Shown piece by piece: positions 1-8,736 of a stretch of 64,000 nucleotides of DNA. Each line of letters begins with the position of its first letter. Within the stretch, counting starts at the first letter, position 1. Origin of the DNA: Citromicrobium sp. UBA3494 (GTDB lineage: Bacteria > Pseudomonadota > Alphaproteobacteria > Sphingomonadales > Sphingomonadaceae); assembly GCA_002377695.1 (NCBI GenBank), contig DFQH01000009.1, forward strand, positions 1 through 64,000, read 5' to 3'. A program made the position numbers and the translations under genes. Below the pieces are notes generated by a model that saw only the letters and a list, made by a program, of their open reading frames with translations, did no database searches and had not been told where the DNA came from.

Positions 1-1443
1 GGAGGGAAGCTGGGGGTCACGTCAGGCTATGTCGTCACCAACAAGTGGTTGAAGGCTGGCTATGCAGAGAAGCTTCGGCGGATGTTCGCCGAGGATGTGT
101 GGGTCGAATTTCTGGCCGATTTCGGCCACGCGCGCCATTTGTTCCCGGATGCCGACGTCTTTCCATGCGTCATCGCAGTGCAGAAGCCCGATGCAGACGC
201 TGTGCCCGAGCAATACGATCTTGCGGTAATCCCGCGTGACGATGTTCCGCGTGAGGGTCTGTCGGCAGCAGTCCACGCCGCGACCTATCGTGCCGAACGC
301 TCCGACCTGACCGAAGAAGCATGGGTGCTGGAGCCGCCAGACGTAGCCGCCCTGCTCAAGAAGATTCGTGAGCGCGGCGTATCGCTTGAGGAATATGCCG
401 GGGCTAGTCCGCTTTACGGCGTGAAGACGGGCTTCAATGAGGCATTTCTGATCGACACCGCCACACGCGATCAGCTTGTTGGCGATGACCCGAAAGCAGC
501 CGACATCATCAAGCCCTACCTGCGCGGTCAGGACATTGGCCGCTGGCTGCCGGAGTGGAACGGGCTCTGGATGATCTTCGCTCGGCGAGGTATCGACATT
601 GAAGAATATCCGAGCGTACTTCGGCATCTCGAGTCTTTCCGAACACAGCTAGAACCCAAACCAGCTAATTGGCAGCCTCCGAAGAAGGATGCGAAATGGC
701 CAGGTCGGAAGGCCGGAAGTTATCGCTGGTATGAGATTCAGGATGCTGTCGACTACTTTGAGGATTTTGACCGCCCGAAGGTCCTTTTGCGGCGCATCGC
801 TTTCTATGCCCAAGTCTGCACTGACCAAGGCCAATACATGGTCAATGACTCAGCTTTGATACTGCCGACCGTTGATGAATGGATCGTCGCCTGCCTCAAC
901 TCACCGATCGGCTGGTATTTCCAATTCAAAAAGTTCCCGCACAAGAAGGATGAGGCGCTCGCTTTTGATATTCCTTATATCCGTGAGTTCCCAATTCCGC
1001 AGCTTGAACACGGAAAGCGGGAAGCGTTCCAAGATAATGTTGAGTGCATTAAGACGAACACCGCCATCGTGGAAAAAGCGGATCGAGCCATTGCTGACTG
1101 GCTTGGGTTCGAGTTCCCAAGAGTTACTAGCACCGCCCTTTCCGAGGCCAGCAAGCTCGACAGCGACGGCTTTGTCTCAGCGGTCCGCGCCGCCCTGCCC
1201 AAACGTGAAGGCTTGACCCCGACCCAACTCCGTCGGCTGCGCGAAGCGTTTGCCGAGACCGCCGAGCCTGCCCGGCAGGCACGGATCGAATTGCTGGCCC
1301 ATGAGCGCAGCCTCGCTGCCATGGTCGAGCGCGCCTATGGCCTGACCGACGAGGAAGTTGCTCTCATGTGGCGCACGGCCCCGCCCCGCATGCCGCTGGC
1401 CCCTCCACCCGGGTTAGATCTAAGCGATGACACTGGTGACTGA
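1..1443 (+). CDS. Type IIG-like restriction-modification protein (Eco57I/TaqI-like methylase), 5' truncated by window edge
   Basis: The frame is open from base 1, so the gene begins upstream; 480 residues are visible. The start of the visible part, with a tryptophan-rich segment, then EKLRRMF and a DFG-HARHLFPDA stretch, matches the part of Eco57I/BREX-type adenine methylases just after the catalytic NPPY motif, which would lie outside the window. Residues ~135-340 (PYLRGQDIGRW, then YFEDFDRPKVLLRR and CLNSPIGWYF) resemble the TaqI-like specificity domain that recognises the DNA target. The role inferred is sequence-specific adenine methylation, with or without cleavage. Whether a nuclease domain exists cannot be judged. 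No companion gene of a full BREX or DISARM set is visible downstream. Confidence 0.75.
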   Translation, partial: GGKLGVTSGYVVTNKWLKAGYAEKLRRMFAEDVWVEFLADFGHARHLFPDADVFPCVIAVQKPDADAVPEQYDLAVIPRDDVPREGLSAAVHAATYRAERSDLTEEAWVLEPPDVAALLKKIRERGVSLEEYAGASPLYGVKTGFNEAFLIDTATRDQLVGDDPKAADIIKPYLRGQDIGRWLPEWNGLWMIFARRGIDIEEYPSVLRHLESFRTQLEPKPANWQPPKKDAKWPGRKAGSYRWYEIQDAVDYFEDFDRPKVLLRRIAFYAQVCTDQGQYMVNDSALILPTVDEWIVACLNSPIGWYFQFKKFPHKKDEALAFDIPYIREFPIPQLEHGKREAFQDNVECIKTNTAIVEKADRAIADWLGFEFPRVTSTALSEASKLDSDGFVSAVRAALPKREGLTPTQLRRLREAFAETAEPARQARIELLAHERSLAAMVERAYGLTDEEVALMWRTAPPRMPLAPPPGLDLSDDTGD

Positions 1444-1531
1444 ACTACTCTAGGTTTTTGCTGTCACTGCTAAAGTCCGCAACCGGCGCACTTCCTGACC
1501 TTTCCGCAACCGAACTCCATTGGCTGACTGT

Positions 1532-1582
1532 GGGCCGGAAGCAGAATGGCGGCTCTAGAGCGGCCAAACCCAAAAAGCGGAC
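1532..1582 (+). repeat. Copy 1 of an imperfect ~51-bp direct repeat
   Basis: Bases 1532-1554 match 2400-2422 at 20 of 23 positions. Both copies are followed 21 bases later by the octamer AAGCGGAC (1575-1582 and 2443-2450). The middle part is diverged. The two copies flank the DUF4145 gene. An inverted copy of GCGGACTT also occurs at 1473-1480. It may be a dispersed intergenic repeat or the scar of a mobile unit. Confidence 0.5.
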
Positions 1583-1646
1583 TTAGGATGCGCCGACTTA
1601 CACGCACACTGTTGGAAAAGTTCGTCAGTGCTCGCTATCGGGCTCT

Positions 1647-2390
1647 ATGGCCACGACACCAACAGCAACAAACGCAACGAAGAAGGGGCACTGTCCCACC
1701 TGCGATGGCGAGCGCACCTGCGAAATCCACGGCTCGATCTACAAGGCTTGGGACTGGGAGGACAAGCAATATGGCCATTCGGTCAACGGCGGTGTCGACC
1801 ACTCTCTGCTCGAATGTCAAGGGTGCGAGACGGTCTTCTACGAAACTTCCAGCTGGAACAGCGAAGACACCGATCACTACTACGATGCGGCGGGGCAGGA
1901 GCAGTATGAGCATCCGAGGGAGATACAAACTTATCCGAAGCCAGAGGCCAAGACGAAGCCGGTATGGTTCGACGCCATGCAAAAGGCTGACCCCCAGCTG
2001 CGCAATATCCTGAGCCAGATGTACGTAGCGCACGACAACCAGGCACACATCCTCACGGCGATAGGACTCAGAACGGCACTGGACCGTGCAACCGAAGTCA
2101 TCGGCATCGACCCGGCCAAGACATTTGATGAGAAACTGAACGAGCTGCGCAACGGAGGGTGGATCGGGCAAACTGAGCGGGACATCCTCGGCGTTGTTAC
2201 GGATGCGGGTAATGCGGCTGCGCATCGCGGCTGGGAGCCCGACAGTCAGGAGGTTTCCGAACTGCTCTCATCGCTAGAGGTGTTCCTCCATCGCGCTTTT
2301 ATCGTCGGCCAGAAGGCATTAGGCATCAAGAAAAGTATTCCCGCAAAACCCGAGCGGCTGCTCGCCGTTGGGAAGAAGACTACTCCCTGA
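1647..2390 (+). CDS. Zinc-ribbon plus DUF4145 domain protein
   Basis: A 247-residue protein. The N-terminus has a CPTC pair (about residues 17-20) and a second CQGC pair (about 57-60), which together resemble a zinc ribbon. The C-terminal half, with FDEKLNELRNGGWI, a central helix and AHRGWEPD, matches DUF4145. That helical domain is commonly found alone or fused to restriction and other defence proteins, and its biochemical function is unknown. It follows the methylase gene by about 200 bases in the same direction, so a shared role in DNA defence is possible but is inference. The ATG at 1647 keeps the first zinc-ligand pair close to the N-terminus. Confidence 0.7.
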   Translation: MATTPTATNATKKGHCPTCDGERTCEIHGSIYKAWDWEDKQYGHSVNGGVDHSLLECQGCETVFYETSSWNSEDTDHYYDAAGQEQYEHPREIQTYPKPEAKTKPVWFDAMQKADPQLRNILSQMYVAHDNQAHILTAIGLRTALDRATEVIGIDPAKTFDEKLNELRNGGWIGQTERDILGVVTDAGNAAAHRGWEPDSQEVSELLSSLEVFLHRAFIVGQKALGIKKSIPAKPERLLAVGKKTTP

Positions 2391-2399
2391 CCACAATTG

Positions 2400-2450
2400 G
2401 GGCCGGAAGCGGAAAGGCAGCTTTTATATCTTTGAGCGGATTAAGCGGAC
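2400..2450 (+). repeat. Copy 2 of the imperfect ~51-bp direct repeat
   Basis: It begins 10 bases after the DUF4145 stop. The first 23 bases match 1532-1554 with three differences, and AAGCGGAC recurs at the same distance. With copy 1 it brackets the DUF4145 gene. The rest of the 2391-2619 gap shows no coding signal apart from the operator-like dyad at 2578-2593. Confidence 0.5.
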
Positions 2451-2577
2451 AGCGACTGCTGACCGAATCGCAAGCCGGTGCATTAGAGAATGGTCTGGAG
2501 AAACCCCTCTTGGAATAGACTTTTGCCGTCGTTAAAACGCACTTGCAGGACAGCCAATACGGAGCCGAGAGCCACAA

Positions 2578-2593
2578 AGTAAATCGGTTTACT
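2578..2593. promoter_or_regulatory. Operator-like dyad upstream of the hydrolase gene
   Basis: AGTAAA-TCGG-TTTACT is a 6-bp inverted repeat with a 4-base spacer, 27-42 bases before the hydrolase start. The same AGTAAA-N4-TTTA core occurs at 8182-8197 in the marR-emrA intergenic region. A TACTAT sequence overlapping the right arm could be a -10 element. Binding by the MarR protein encoded at 8241 is inferred from shared sequence and placement only. Confidence 0.4.
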
Positions 2594-2619
2594 ATTTAGC
2601 GCGCCTTTCCTACCATCCA

Positions 2620-3528
2620 GTGATGGCGAGAGAAACCTTTACCATTGAGGGCGCAGGCGCAATTTCTCTTACAGCCGAGGCTGAGGGGGATGCCTACGCC
2701 ATACCCGTCCTTCTTGCGCACGGCGGCGGGCAGACACGGCGCGCGTGGAGAAGGGTGGTCAGCGAGCTGGCTCAAGCCGGCTTTCGCGCAATCGCCTTCG
2801 ACATGCGCGGTCACGGAGACAGCGATTGGTCGCCATGCGGAGCTTATGAAATGCGCGACTTCGCGGCGGATCTGGTCGCTGCAGCGCCGCGCCTGGACCA
2901 GAAGCCAGCGCTGGTCGGCGCTTCACTGGGCGGGCTCGCCGGACTGATTGCCGCAGGGGAGCTTGCTCCAGGTAGCTTTGCTTCACTCACATTGGTCGAC
3001 ATTGCCCCGCGCATGGAGCCTAGCGGTGTGATGCGCGTGGTTGGTTTCATGGAAGAGCATGTCGATAGCGGCTTCGCCTCACCAGAGGAGGCGGCCGACG
3101 TGATCGCTCGCTACATGCCGCATCGTCCCAGGCGGGGCGCGAGCGATGGTCTGAAAAACTATCTGAGGCAGAAGCCGGATGGGCGCTTCTATTGGCACTG
3201 GGACCCTGTGTTTATCCGTAATATAATGTCAGCCAGACAAGGCGACCCAGACAGCCAAGAACGTCAATCGGCAATGCTGAGCCAAGCTGCGGCGAATCTC
3301 ACGCTTCCGCTTCACCTCATCCGAGGCGGCTCTAGCGATCTTGTTTCCGAAGAGGCCGTTTTGCATCTGCGACAACTCGTCCCCCATGCAGAATACACCG
3401 ATATTGCCGATGCCACGCACATGGTCGTGGGCGATGCGAACGATGCCTTTTCCGCCGCTATCGTCGATTTCCTAGGGCGCCATCACTCTCGCGATACGGC
3501 TCAGCCACAGGGGACGAGGGAGCTATGA
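2620..3528 (+). CDS. Alpha/beta-hydrolase
   Basis: A 302-residue alpha/beta-hydrolase fold enzyme with no signal peptide, so probably cytoplasmic. The oxyanion-hole motif HGGGQT is near residue 29, FDMRGHGDS follows, and the nucleophile elbow is GASLGG (Ser near 108). The acid is probably in GGSSDLV and the base in ATHMV near the C-terminus. The family hydrolyses esters, lactones or C-C bonds, and the substrate cannot be read from the sequence. Start candidates are GTG at 2620 or the adjacent ATG at 2623. The stop overlaps the thioesterase start in an ATGA, implying co-translation. The upstream dyad suggests MarR control. Confidence 0.85.
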   Translation: MMARETFTIEGAGAISLTAEAEGDAYAIPVLLAHGGGQTRRAWRRVVSELAQAGFRAIAFDMRGHGDSDWSPCGAYEMRDFAADLVAAAPRLDQKPALVGASLGGLAGLIAAGELAPGSFASLTLVDIAPRMEPSGVMRVVGFMEEHVDSGFASPEEAADVIARYMPHRPRRGASDGLKNYLRQKPDGRFYWHWDPVFIRNIMSARQGDPDSQERQSAMLSQAAANLTLPLHLIRGGSSDLVSEEAVLHLRQLVPHAEYTDIADATHMVVGDANDAFSAAIVDFLGRHHSRDTAQPQGTREL

Positions 3529-4019
3529 TCGATCGAGAGCGCTTGCAGGAAATGCTGCATATAGCGCCGTTTCACCGATGGCTTGGGCTGGAGATTGCAA
3601 CATGCTCCGACCAGGGAATCGCGATCACCATGCCATGGCGCGAAGAGATCGTGTCGAACCCTATGATTGGGTCGGCGCATGGAGGGATCCTGGCTTCACT
3701 GGTCGACCTCACCGGGCTTTATACTCTGCTTGCGGCGGGCGTCGCGGCGAGAGCGACGGCCGATCTGCATGTCAATTACCACCGTTCTGCAACCTCAGGA
3801 CCTCTCACTGCTCACGGACAGATCGTGAAGCTCGGGCGACAGATTTCGGTGGCGGAAACCCGGGTTCTCGAGCCCGACGGCAAGTTGGTCGCCAGCGGCA
3901 GGGGCGCCTACTTCTCGTCAACCGGATCAATTGATCAGCGCGGCGGGACTATTGATCTCGAACAGGCTCTTGCCACCCAAGGCCCAGCGACTTCTGCAGC
4001 GCAATCCACGCCAGCGTAA
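3525..4019 (+). CDS. PaaI-family hotdog thioesterase
   Basis: A 164-residue single hotdog-domain protein. GSAHGGILASLVD near residue 50 is the typical helix-capping motif of PaaI/YbgC-like acyl-CoA thioesterases, with the aspartate at the usual catalytic place, and the strand ADLHVNYHRSA follows. Such enzymes release CoA from aryl- or acyl-CoA esters, often as salvage in aromatic degradation. It overlaps the hydrolase gene by 4 bases and converges with the oprM-like gene, so its last ~70 bases overlap that gene's 3' end. The C-terminal ~25 residues go beyond the fold and may be non-essential. Confidence 0.85.
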   Translation: MIDRERLQEMLHIAPFHRWLGLEIATCSDQGIAITMPWREEIVSNPMIGSAHGGILASLVDLTGLYTLLAAGVAARATADLHVNYHRSATSGPLTAHGQIVKLGRQISVAETRVLEPDGKLVASGRGAYFSSTGSIDQRGGTIDLEQALATQGPATSAAQSTPA

Positions 4020-5409
4020 GGGCGCCTTTTGCCCGGACGAGGTCTGCTGAGGCCTGCTGCTGTTCTCGCAGGGCCCGGTTGAGGTCAGCCTTCGAGATCG
4101 CTCCTGCAGCAAAACGTTGGCGGTTCAGGTCCGCCGCGACGTCAGCCTGCTTCTTGATTTGCATACTGGCAGCGAGCGCAACACGCTGCTGGCCGAAGCG
4201 AGCCAAGGCACGTTCGGCGTCTTGCAGTGCCAGAAGCACCGTCTGCTGGTAATTGGCGACTGCTTCGTTGCGCGCCGCCCCGGTTTGGTCGATCGCAGCT
4301 TCTACCCTGCCGAAATCCAGAAAATTCCACTGGAGGCGCGGGATCGCGAGTGCGGAGAATTCGCCGACATCGACAACGTCGTCCAACGAGGATCCGCCGA
4401 GGCCCAGGATCCCTGTGAAGGACAATTTCGGGAACCGCGCCGCCTCGGCCACCCCGATCCGCGCCGTCGACGCGGCAAGAGACCGTTCGGCCGCCCTTAT
4501 GTCAGGCCGACGCGCCACCAGGCTTGCCGGATCGCCAATCGCGACCTGCTCTGGCGGCATGGGAATGGAGCGCACAGTCGTGAGCGCTGCATCAGCTGAT
4601 CCCGGCACCTGTCCGGTCAGTATAGCGAGCGCATCAGACAGGACTGCGATATCCGCTTCAGCTTCGGCAAGTTGTGACTTGAGCACCTCCAGTTCGGCAT
4701 TCGCGGTGCCTACCGGGAAAAGCGGCAATGCACCGCGCTGATAGCGTTGGTATGTCAGCGCCAGGATCTCTTCCTGCAACGAAATCTGCGCCTCAAATTG
4801 CTCTGCGCGGAATTGGGCCTCCCGCAAATTGACGTAGGTGCTGGCCACTTGGGCAGTCAACTGGACCTTTGCGTCCTCTGCATTGGCTACCGTTGCAGCA
4901 GCTTGGGCATTGCTGGCCTCAATACGCCTGCGCGAGCCACCGGCAAACTCCAGCTCCCAGTTCGCGTTAAGGCCCACATTGTAAAAGCTGAGCGAGTCAT
5001 CGGTTTCTGCGTCAGGATTGGTTTGCTCTGACGGGGGGGGCGCCCCGCCTTGAAGGTCGAGACCAGGAAGCCGGCCCTGCACGGTAGTGGCCTGTGCCCC
5101 AAGCGTTGGCATTCGACCCGCACGGTCTTGCCTGATGGATGCCCGTGCCTGAGCAATGCGCGCCTGCGCTGCGGCGAGCGAGGGGTTGCCGGACAGCGCA
5201 GCCTCCACCAGCCGCGTCAACTCGGGATCGCCGAGCAGCAGCCACCATTGAGCGACAACCGGATCAGATGCGCTCACATCGCTGCCAGCGCGCACAAAGC
5301 GAGCGCCCGTGTCTGCTGACACAACTTCCGGGGGGCCTGCATAATCGGGCCCTGCCGTGCATCCAGCTAGCAAGGCGAAAGTGACAAGCGGAGGTAGCAA
5401 GTGGCGCAT
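3949..5409 (-). CDS. Efflux outer-membrane lipoprotein, OprM/NodT family
   Basis: A 486-residue outer-membrane channel of the TolC superfamily. The start at 5409 gives a lipoprotein signal peptide ending in the lipobox LAGC; upstream in-frame codons would bury it. Two repeated outer-membrane-factor domains follow, with QWWLLLGDPEL near the N-terminus and the RRPDIRAAE motif near the middle. It would carry drugs exported by the EmrA-EmrB pair across the outer membrane. It is the third gene of the operon, 10 bases after emrB. Its 3' end overlaps the convergent thioesterase gene by 71 bases, which is unusual and might cause transcriptional interference. Confidence 0.9.
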   Translation of the reverse strand: MRHLLPPLVTFALLAGCTAGPDYAGPPEVVSADTGARFVRAGSDVSASDPVVAQWWLLLGDPELTRLVEAALSGNPSLAAAQARIAQARASIRQDRAGRMPTLGAQATTVQGRLPGLDLQGGAPPPSEQTNPDAETDDSLSFYNVGLNANWELEFAGGSRRRIEASNAQAAATVANAEDAKVQLTAQVASTYVNLREAQFRAEQFEAQISLQEEILALTYQRYQRGALPLFPVGTANAELEVLKSQLAEAEADIAVLSDALAILTGQVPGSADAALTTVRSIPMPPEQVAIGDPASLVARRPDIRAAERSLAASTARIGVAEAARFPKLSFTGILGLGGSSLDDVVDVGEFSALAIPRLQWNFLDFGRVEAAIDQTGAARNEAVANYQQTVLLALQDAERALARFGQQRVALAASMQIKKQADVAADLNRQRFAAGAISKADLNRALREQQQASADLVRAKGALTLAWIALQKSLGLGWQEPVRDQ

Positions 5410-5419
5410 AATCTCGGGC

Positions 5420-6991
5420 TCAGTGCATCGAAAGGGAGACATTTTTCGGGAGCGGCTTGAGGAACAGGGCAAGCGGGACCGTCGCGAGTGTGAGAAGTCC
5501 CATCACCAGAAAGACGTCATTGTAGGTCATGATGAACGCTTCGCGCTGGAGAGTGCCGCCGAGTGCCGCCATCGCTCGTTCCATATCGCCCAGGCTTCGC
5601 GCCAGTCCGTCGAGATAGGTCTGCAGCGAAACGCTGTTCGCATTCAGCGTTTCTTCCATGCGCCTCGTATGGTGCCAAATTCGCTGGTCCTGGAACGAAG
5701 CGAGGGCCGAAAGGGCGAATGATCCGCCAAGATTGCGGGCCGCGTTGAAAATGCCCGAGGCATCGCCCGCGTCTTCCTTGGCCACCGACGCAACCGTTGC
5801 CTGATTCAGGAACATCATCGCAAGTATCATTCCGGCCCCGCGGATAAGCTGACTTTCAGTGAAGACAGCGCCGCCGGATTCGGCAGTCAGACTCGTGCTG
5901 ACAAAGCAGCTGATCGCCATCAGCAGCATTCCGGTGCCGACGGCAATGCGGATGTCCACCTTGCGGATCATCAGGGGCAGAACCGGCATCAGGAGAAAGG
6001 CCGGGACACCCATCCAGAAGATGACCAGTCCCGTCTGAAAAGCATTAAAGTCAGAGATGATCGCCAGAAACTGCGGAATGACATAGGTCGAACCATACAT
6101 CACCATGCCCAGGGCGAGCGCCATGATCGCGACGCTGGCGAACTGTCGATTGAGCAGAAGCCGAAGTTTCAAGACCGGCTTGCTTGCTTTCACTTGTCCG
6201 TAAATCAAACAGGCAAAGCCGATAATGGTCACCACCGTTAGCCAGCGAATGAGTGAGGACTCGAACCATTCCTCATGGTGCCCTTCCTCGAGTACAACAG
6301 TCAGACCGCCCAGTCCGAGGATCAGCCCGAGAATGCCAGCCCAATCGGCGTCCGTGAGATATTCCCACTTGGGCTTCTCGTGAGGCAGCCCGATAAACAG
6401 CAGGAGCAGCAGGGTTGCGCAGACTGGCACATTGACGAAAAAGGCATAGTGCCAGCTCAGGTTCTCGGTCAGCCAGCCGCCGATCAATGGCCCCATCACG
6501 GGGCCAAGAACCACAGTCATGCCGAACAGGGCCATTCCGATTGGCTGTTGGTGCGGCGGCAATCGTTTAGCCACAATAGTCATTGCGGTCGGAATGAGGA
6601 CACCGCCCGTGAAGCCCTGGCCCGTGCGGCCGATGATCATGGTAGTAAGGTCGGTGGCAACCCCGCATAGCACCGAAAAAGCGGTGAACGCGCTGACCGC
6701 TATAATGAGAAGGGTTCGCAGACCGAACAGCCGTTCCAGCCAGGCGCTCAGCGGAATGACGACGATTTCAGCGACAAGAAACGAAGTTGCGATCCAGGTT
6801 CCTTCTGTCCCGCTGGCCCCGATCTCGCCCTGAATGACCGGAAGAGCCGAATTGACGATCGAGATGTCCAGCGTGGCGAGCATGGCGCCAAGCGCGCCCG
6901 CGGCCACAGCGACCCAGGCGGTAGCGTCTGCGTTCTTTCGGCTCCCGGCCGGCCCGATCGAAGTGTCCTGCGCTGCCAGTATCTCGGTCAT
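5420..6991 (-). CDS. emrB: EmrB-type DHA2 family multidrug MFS transporter
   Basis: A 523-residue inner-membrane protein with about 14 hydrophobic segments, the normal size for DHA2 drug:H+ antiporters. The first helix carries LDISIVNSALP and a later helix carries GRTGQGFTGGVLIPTAM, both diagnostic of the EmrB/QacA group. GPVMGPLIGGW is the antiporter motif C. It would pump hydrophobic compounds to EmrA and the outer-membrane channel using the proton gradient. It overlaps emrA by 4 bases (ATGA), consistent with coupled translation. Confidence 0.92.
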   Translation of the reverse strand: MTEILAAQDTSIGPAGSRKNADATAWVAVAAGALGAMLATLDISIVNSALPVIQGEIGASGTEGTWIATSFLVAEIVVIPLSAWLERLFGLRTLLIIAVSAFTAFSVLCGVATDLTTMIIGRTGQGFTGGVLIPTAMTIVAKRLPPHQQPIGMALFGMTVVLGPVMGPLIGGWLTENLSWHYAFFVNVPVCATLLLLLFIGLPHEKPKWEYLTDADWAGILGLILGLGGLTVVLEEGHHEEWFESSLIRWLTVVTIIGFACLIYGQVKASKPVLKLRLLLNRQFASVAIMALALGMVMYGSTYVIPQFLAIISDFNAFQTGLVIFWMGVPAFLLMPVLPLMIRKVDIRIAVGTGMLLMAISCFVSTSLTAESGGAVFTESQLIRGAGMILAMMFLNQATVASVAKEDAGDASGIFNAARNLGGSFALSALASFQDQRIWHHTRRMEETLNANSVSLQTYLDGLARSLGDMERAMAALGGTLQREAFIMTYNDVFLVMGLLTLATVPLALFLKPLPKNVSLSMH

Positions 6992-8115
6992 TGAGTCCGA
7001 CTCGAGATCTCTTCCAATTCGCCGGCAGCATTCCGGGTGTCGACAACAGCCACAACCGACATGCCGGGAACGAGCAATCTACGCACTTCAGGGGGAGCAT
7101 CGATAGCGATGCGGACGGGTATCCGTTGAACGATCTTGGTAAAGTTGCCGGTGGCGTTTTCGGGGGGGAGGATGGAAAATTCCGCGCCCGTTCCTGGCGA
7201 TATGCTGTCCACTCGTCCCGCGATCTCAAGGTCTGGCAGGGCGTCAACTTCGAGCCTGACGCTCTGGCCGGCCCGGATGAGGCCGACCTGAGTTTCTTTG
7301 AAGTTCGCGGTCACGTAGATCGCGCTCACCGGAACAACCGTCATCAAACGTTGACCCGGTTGCACGAACTGGCCCACCCTCACCGAGAGATCGCCGACGC
7401 GGCCGGCCTTGCTGGCGCGCAGCAAGGTCGATTCAACCGTAAGGTCGGCTGTTTCCAGCTGAGCGCGAGCAGCGTCCGCCTGCGCCTGGGTCTGGCTGAT
7501 CTGCTCGAACAGGGTCCCCCGGCGAGCGGTCGCGGCAGCCACCGCCGCCTGCGCAGCGGCGAGTTCGGCCCGCGCCTGCCGCGCCTGCGCCTCATACTGG
7601 TCTAGCTTTTCCCGCGGTTCGGCTCCTGTCGCGACAAGGGGCCGATATCGCGCCACCTGGTCGTTCGCGAGGTCGAGTGCTGCGCGCGCGGCGGCGAGTT
7701 GGCCCCGCGCCTGGCGAATGGCTGCATCCTGTTCGGCTACCTGAGAACGGATTGTGTCGGCACCGGCCAGGGTCGCAGCGATCTGTGCGCGCGCCTGTTG
7801 CGCTTGCGCCTGATAATCCCGCAGATCCAGTTGTACGAGGGCTCCGCCGCGAGCAACTTGCTCGTTCTCCCCCACGAAGACCTCTTCGACGTATCCCGCT
7901 ACCTTGGAAGAGATAACGACGCTGTCGGCAGCGACATAGGCGTTATCGGTCGACTGCATGTACTGTCCGTAGGTTACGTGCCGGTAGTACCACCAGATCC
8001 CGCCAAGCAGCACGGCAAGACCAACGATGATTAGCACGATGCGCAAGCCACGCCGCGATTGCGGTTTCGTTGGGGTTGTGCCCTCCTGCTCCGGTTGGTT
8101 GGAGTTATCGGTCAT
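6988..8115 (-). CDS. emrA: EmrA/HlyD-family membrane fusion protein
   Basis: A 375-residue periplasmic adaptor. A short cytoplasmic N-terminus is followed by one membrane segment (about residues 28-46), then a biotinyl-lipoyl half (SSKVAGYVEEVFVGENE), a long alanine-glutamine-rich helical hairpin (about 95-210), the second lipoyl half and a beta-barrel. This is the EmrA layout. It is the first gene of the emrA-emrB-oprM operon and diverges from marR. The 125-base intergenic region carries a dyad that could be the MarR operator. Confidence 0.92.
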   Translation of the reverse strand: MTDNSNQPEQEGTTPTKPQSRRGLRIVLIIVGLAVLLGGIWWYYRHVTYGQYMQSTDNAYVAADSVVISSKVAGYVEEVFVGENEQVARGGALVQLDLRDYQAQAQQARAQIAATLAGADTIRSQVAEQDAAIRQARGQLAAARAALDLANDQVARYRPLVATGAEPREKLDQYEAQARQARAELAAAQAAVAAATARRGTLFEQISQTQAQADAARAQLETADLTVESTLLRASKAGRVGDLSVRVGQFVQPGQRLMTVVPVSAIYVTANFKETQVGLIRAGQSVRLEVDALPDLEIAGRVDSISPGTGAEFSILPPENATGNFTKIVQRIPVRIAIDAPPEVRRLLVPGMSVVAVVDTRNAAGELEEISSRTQ

Positions 8116-8181
8116 CTGATTCTTTCGGCAGCCTCAGTAAAAGGTGAACGCGTCTCGCGCCCTATGAGCCGTGAGTCAAAT

Positions 8182-8197
8182 AGTAAAGGCGTTTAGC
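8182..8197. promoter_or_regulatory. Operator-like dyad between emrA and marR
   Basis: AGTAAA-GGCG-TTTAGC resembles the fuller dyad at 2578-2593. It lies 67 bases upstream of emrA and 44 upstream of marR, where a repressor could block both divergent promoters. The right arm is imperfect (TTTAGC rather than TTTACT). Function is inferred from recurrence and position. Confidence 0.4.
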
Positions 8198-8240
8198 AGT
8201 TTGCATTTGGGCATCCGAGGCTATCCGACTACACAGCGCT

Positions 8241-8732
8241 ATGGATGAAAAACCAGATACCATGTCACGGTCTCAGCGTCGGCAGAAGGTCATCACCGAT
8301 GATGACCGCATTCTCTATCTTATGGACGAGATCAGTCGCGGCGCGCGCAGAGTGTACGATGCGAGGGTCGCCAGGATCGGTCTCAATCAGACACAGTGGA
8401 GGATCATCGGACAACTTCTTCGCGATCCTGCCCTTACGCAGGCTGAAATCGCCAAGAAACTGGAACTGGAATCGGCGACCATCGGCCAGGCGGTTGCAGG
8501 TCTTTGCGCACGCGGGCTGATGAAAAGGCTTCGAGCTGAGACGGATCGGCGAGCGTGGCAGCTCATCCTCACGGAGCAGCTTGACGATCTGCTGCCCGAA
8601 CTGAGAGGCTCCGCGGATAGGCTTCATGATCTTCTTTGGCGCGACATTGCCGCCGACGAGAAGCGAACGTTGCAGCAGATTCTTGAAAGGGTATCGAAAA
8701 ATCTGGACCAACTCCGGGCCGAGGCTGAGTAA
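8241..8732 (+). CDS. MarR-family transcriptional regulator
   Basis: A 163-residue winged-helix protein. The DNA-recognition part LTQAEIAKKLELESATIGQAV (about residues 64-84) and the wing, ending in the family signature ETDRRAW, fit MarR repressors, which bind short palindromes as dimers and are released by small phenolic or hydrophobic ligands. It diverges from the emrA-emrB-oprM operon, the classic arrangement for local repression, and precedes the UbiB-like gene by 4 bases. The AGTAAA-N4-TTTA dyads in front of emrA/marR and the hydrolase operon suggest it governs both. Confidence 0.88.
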   Translation: MDEKPDTMSRSQRRQKVITDDDRILYLMDEISRGARRVYDARVARIGLNQTQWRIIGQLLRDPALTQAEIAKKLELESATIGQAVAGLCARGLMKRLRAETDRRAWQLILTEQLDDLLPELRGSADRLHDLLWRDIAADEKRTLQQILERVSKNLDQLRAEAE

Positions 8733-8736
8733 AATC

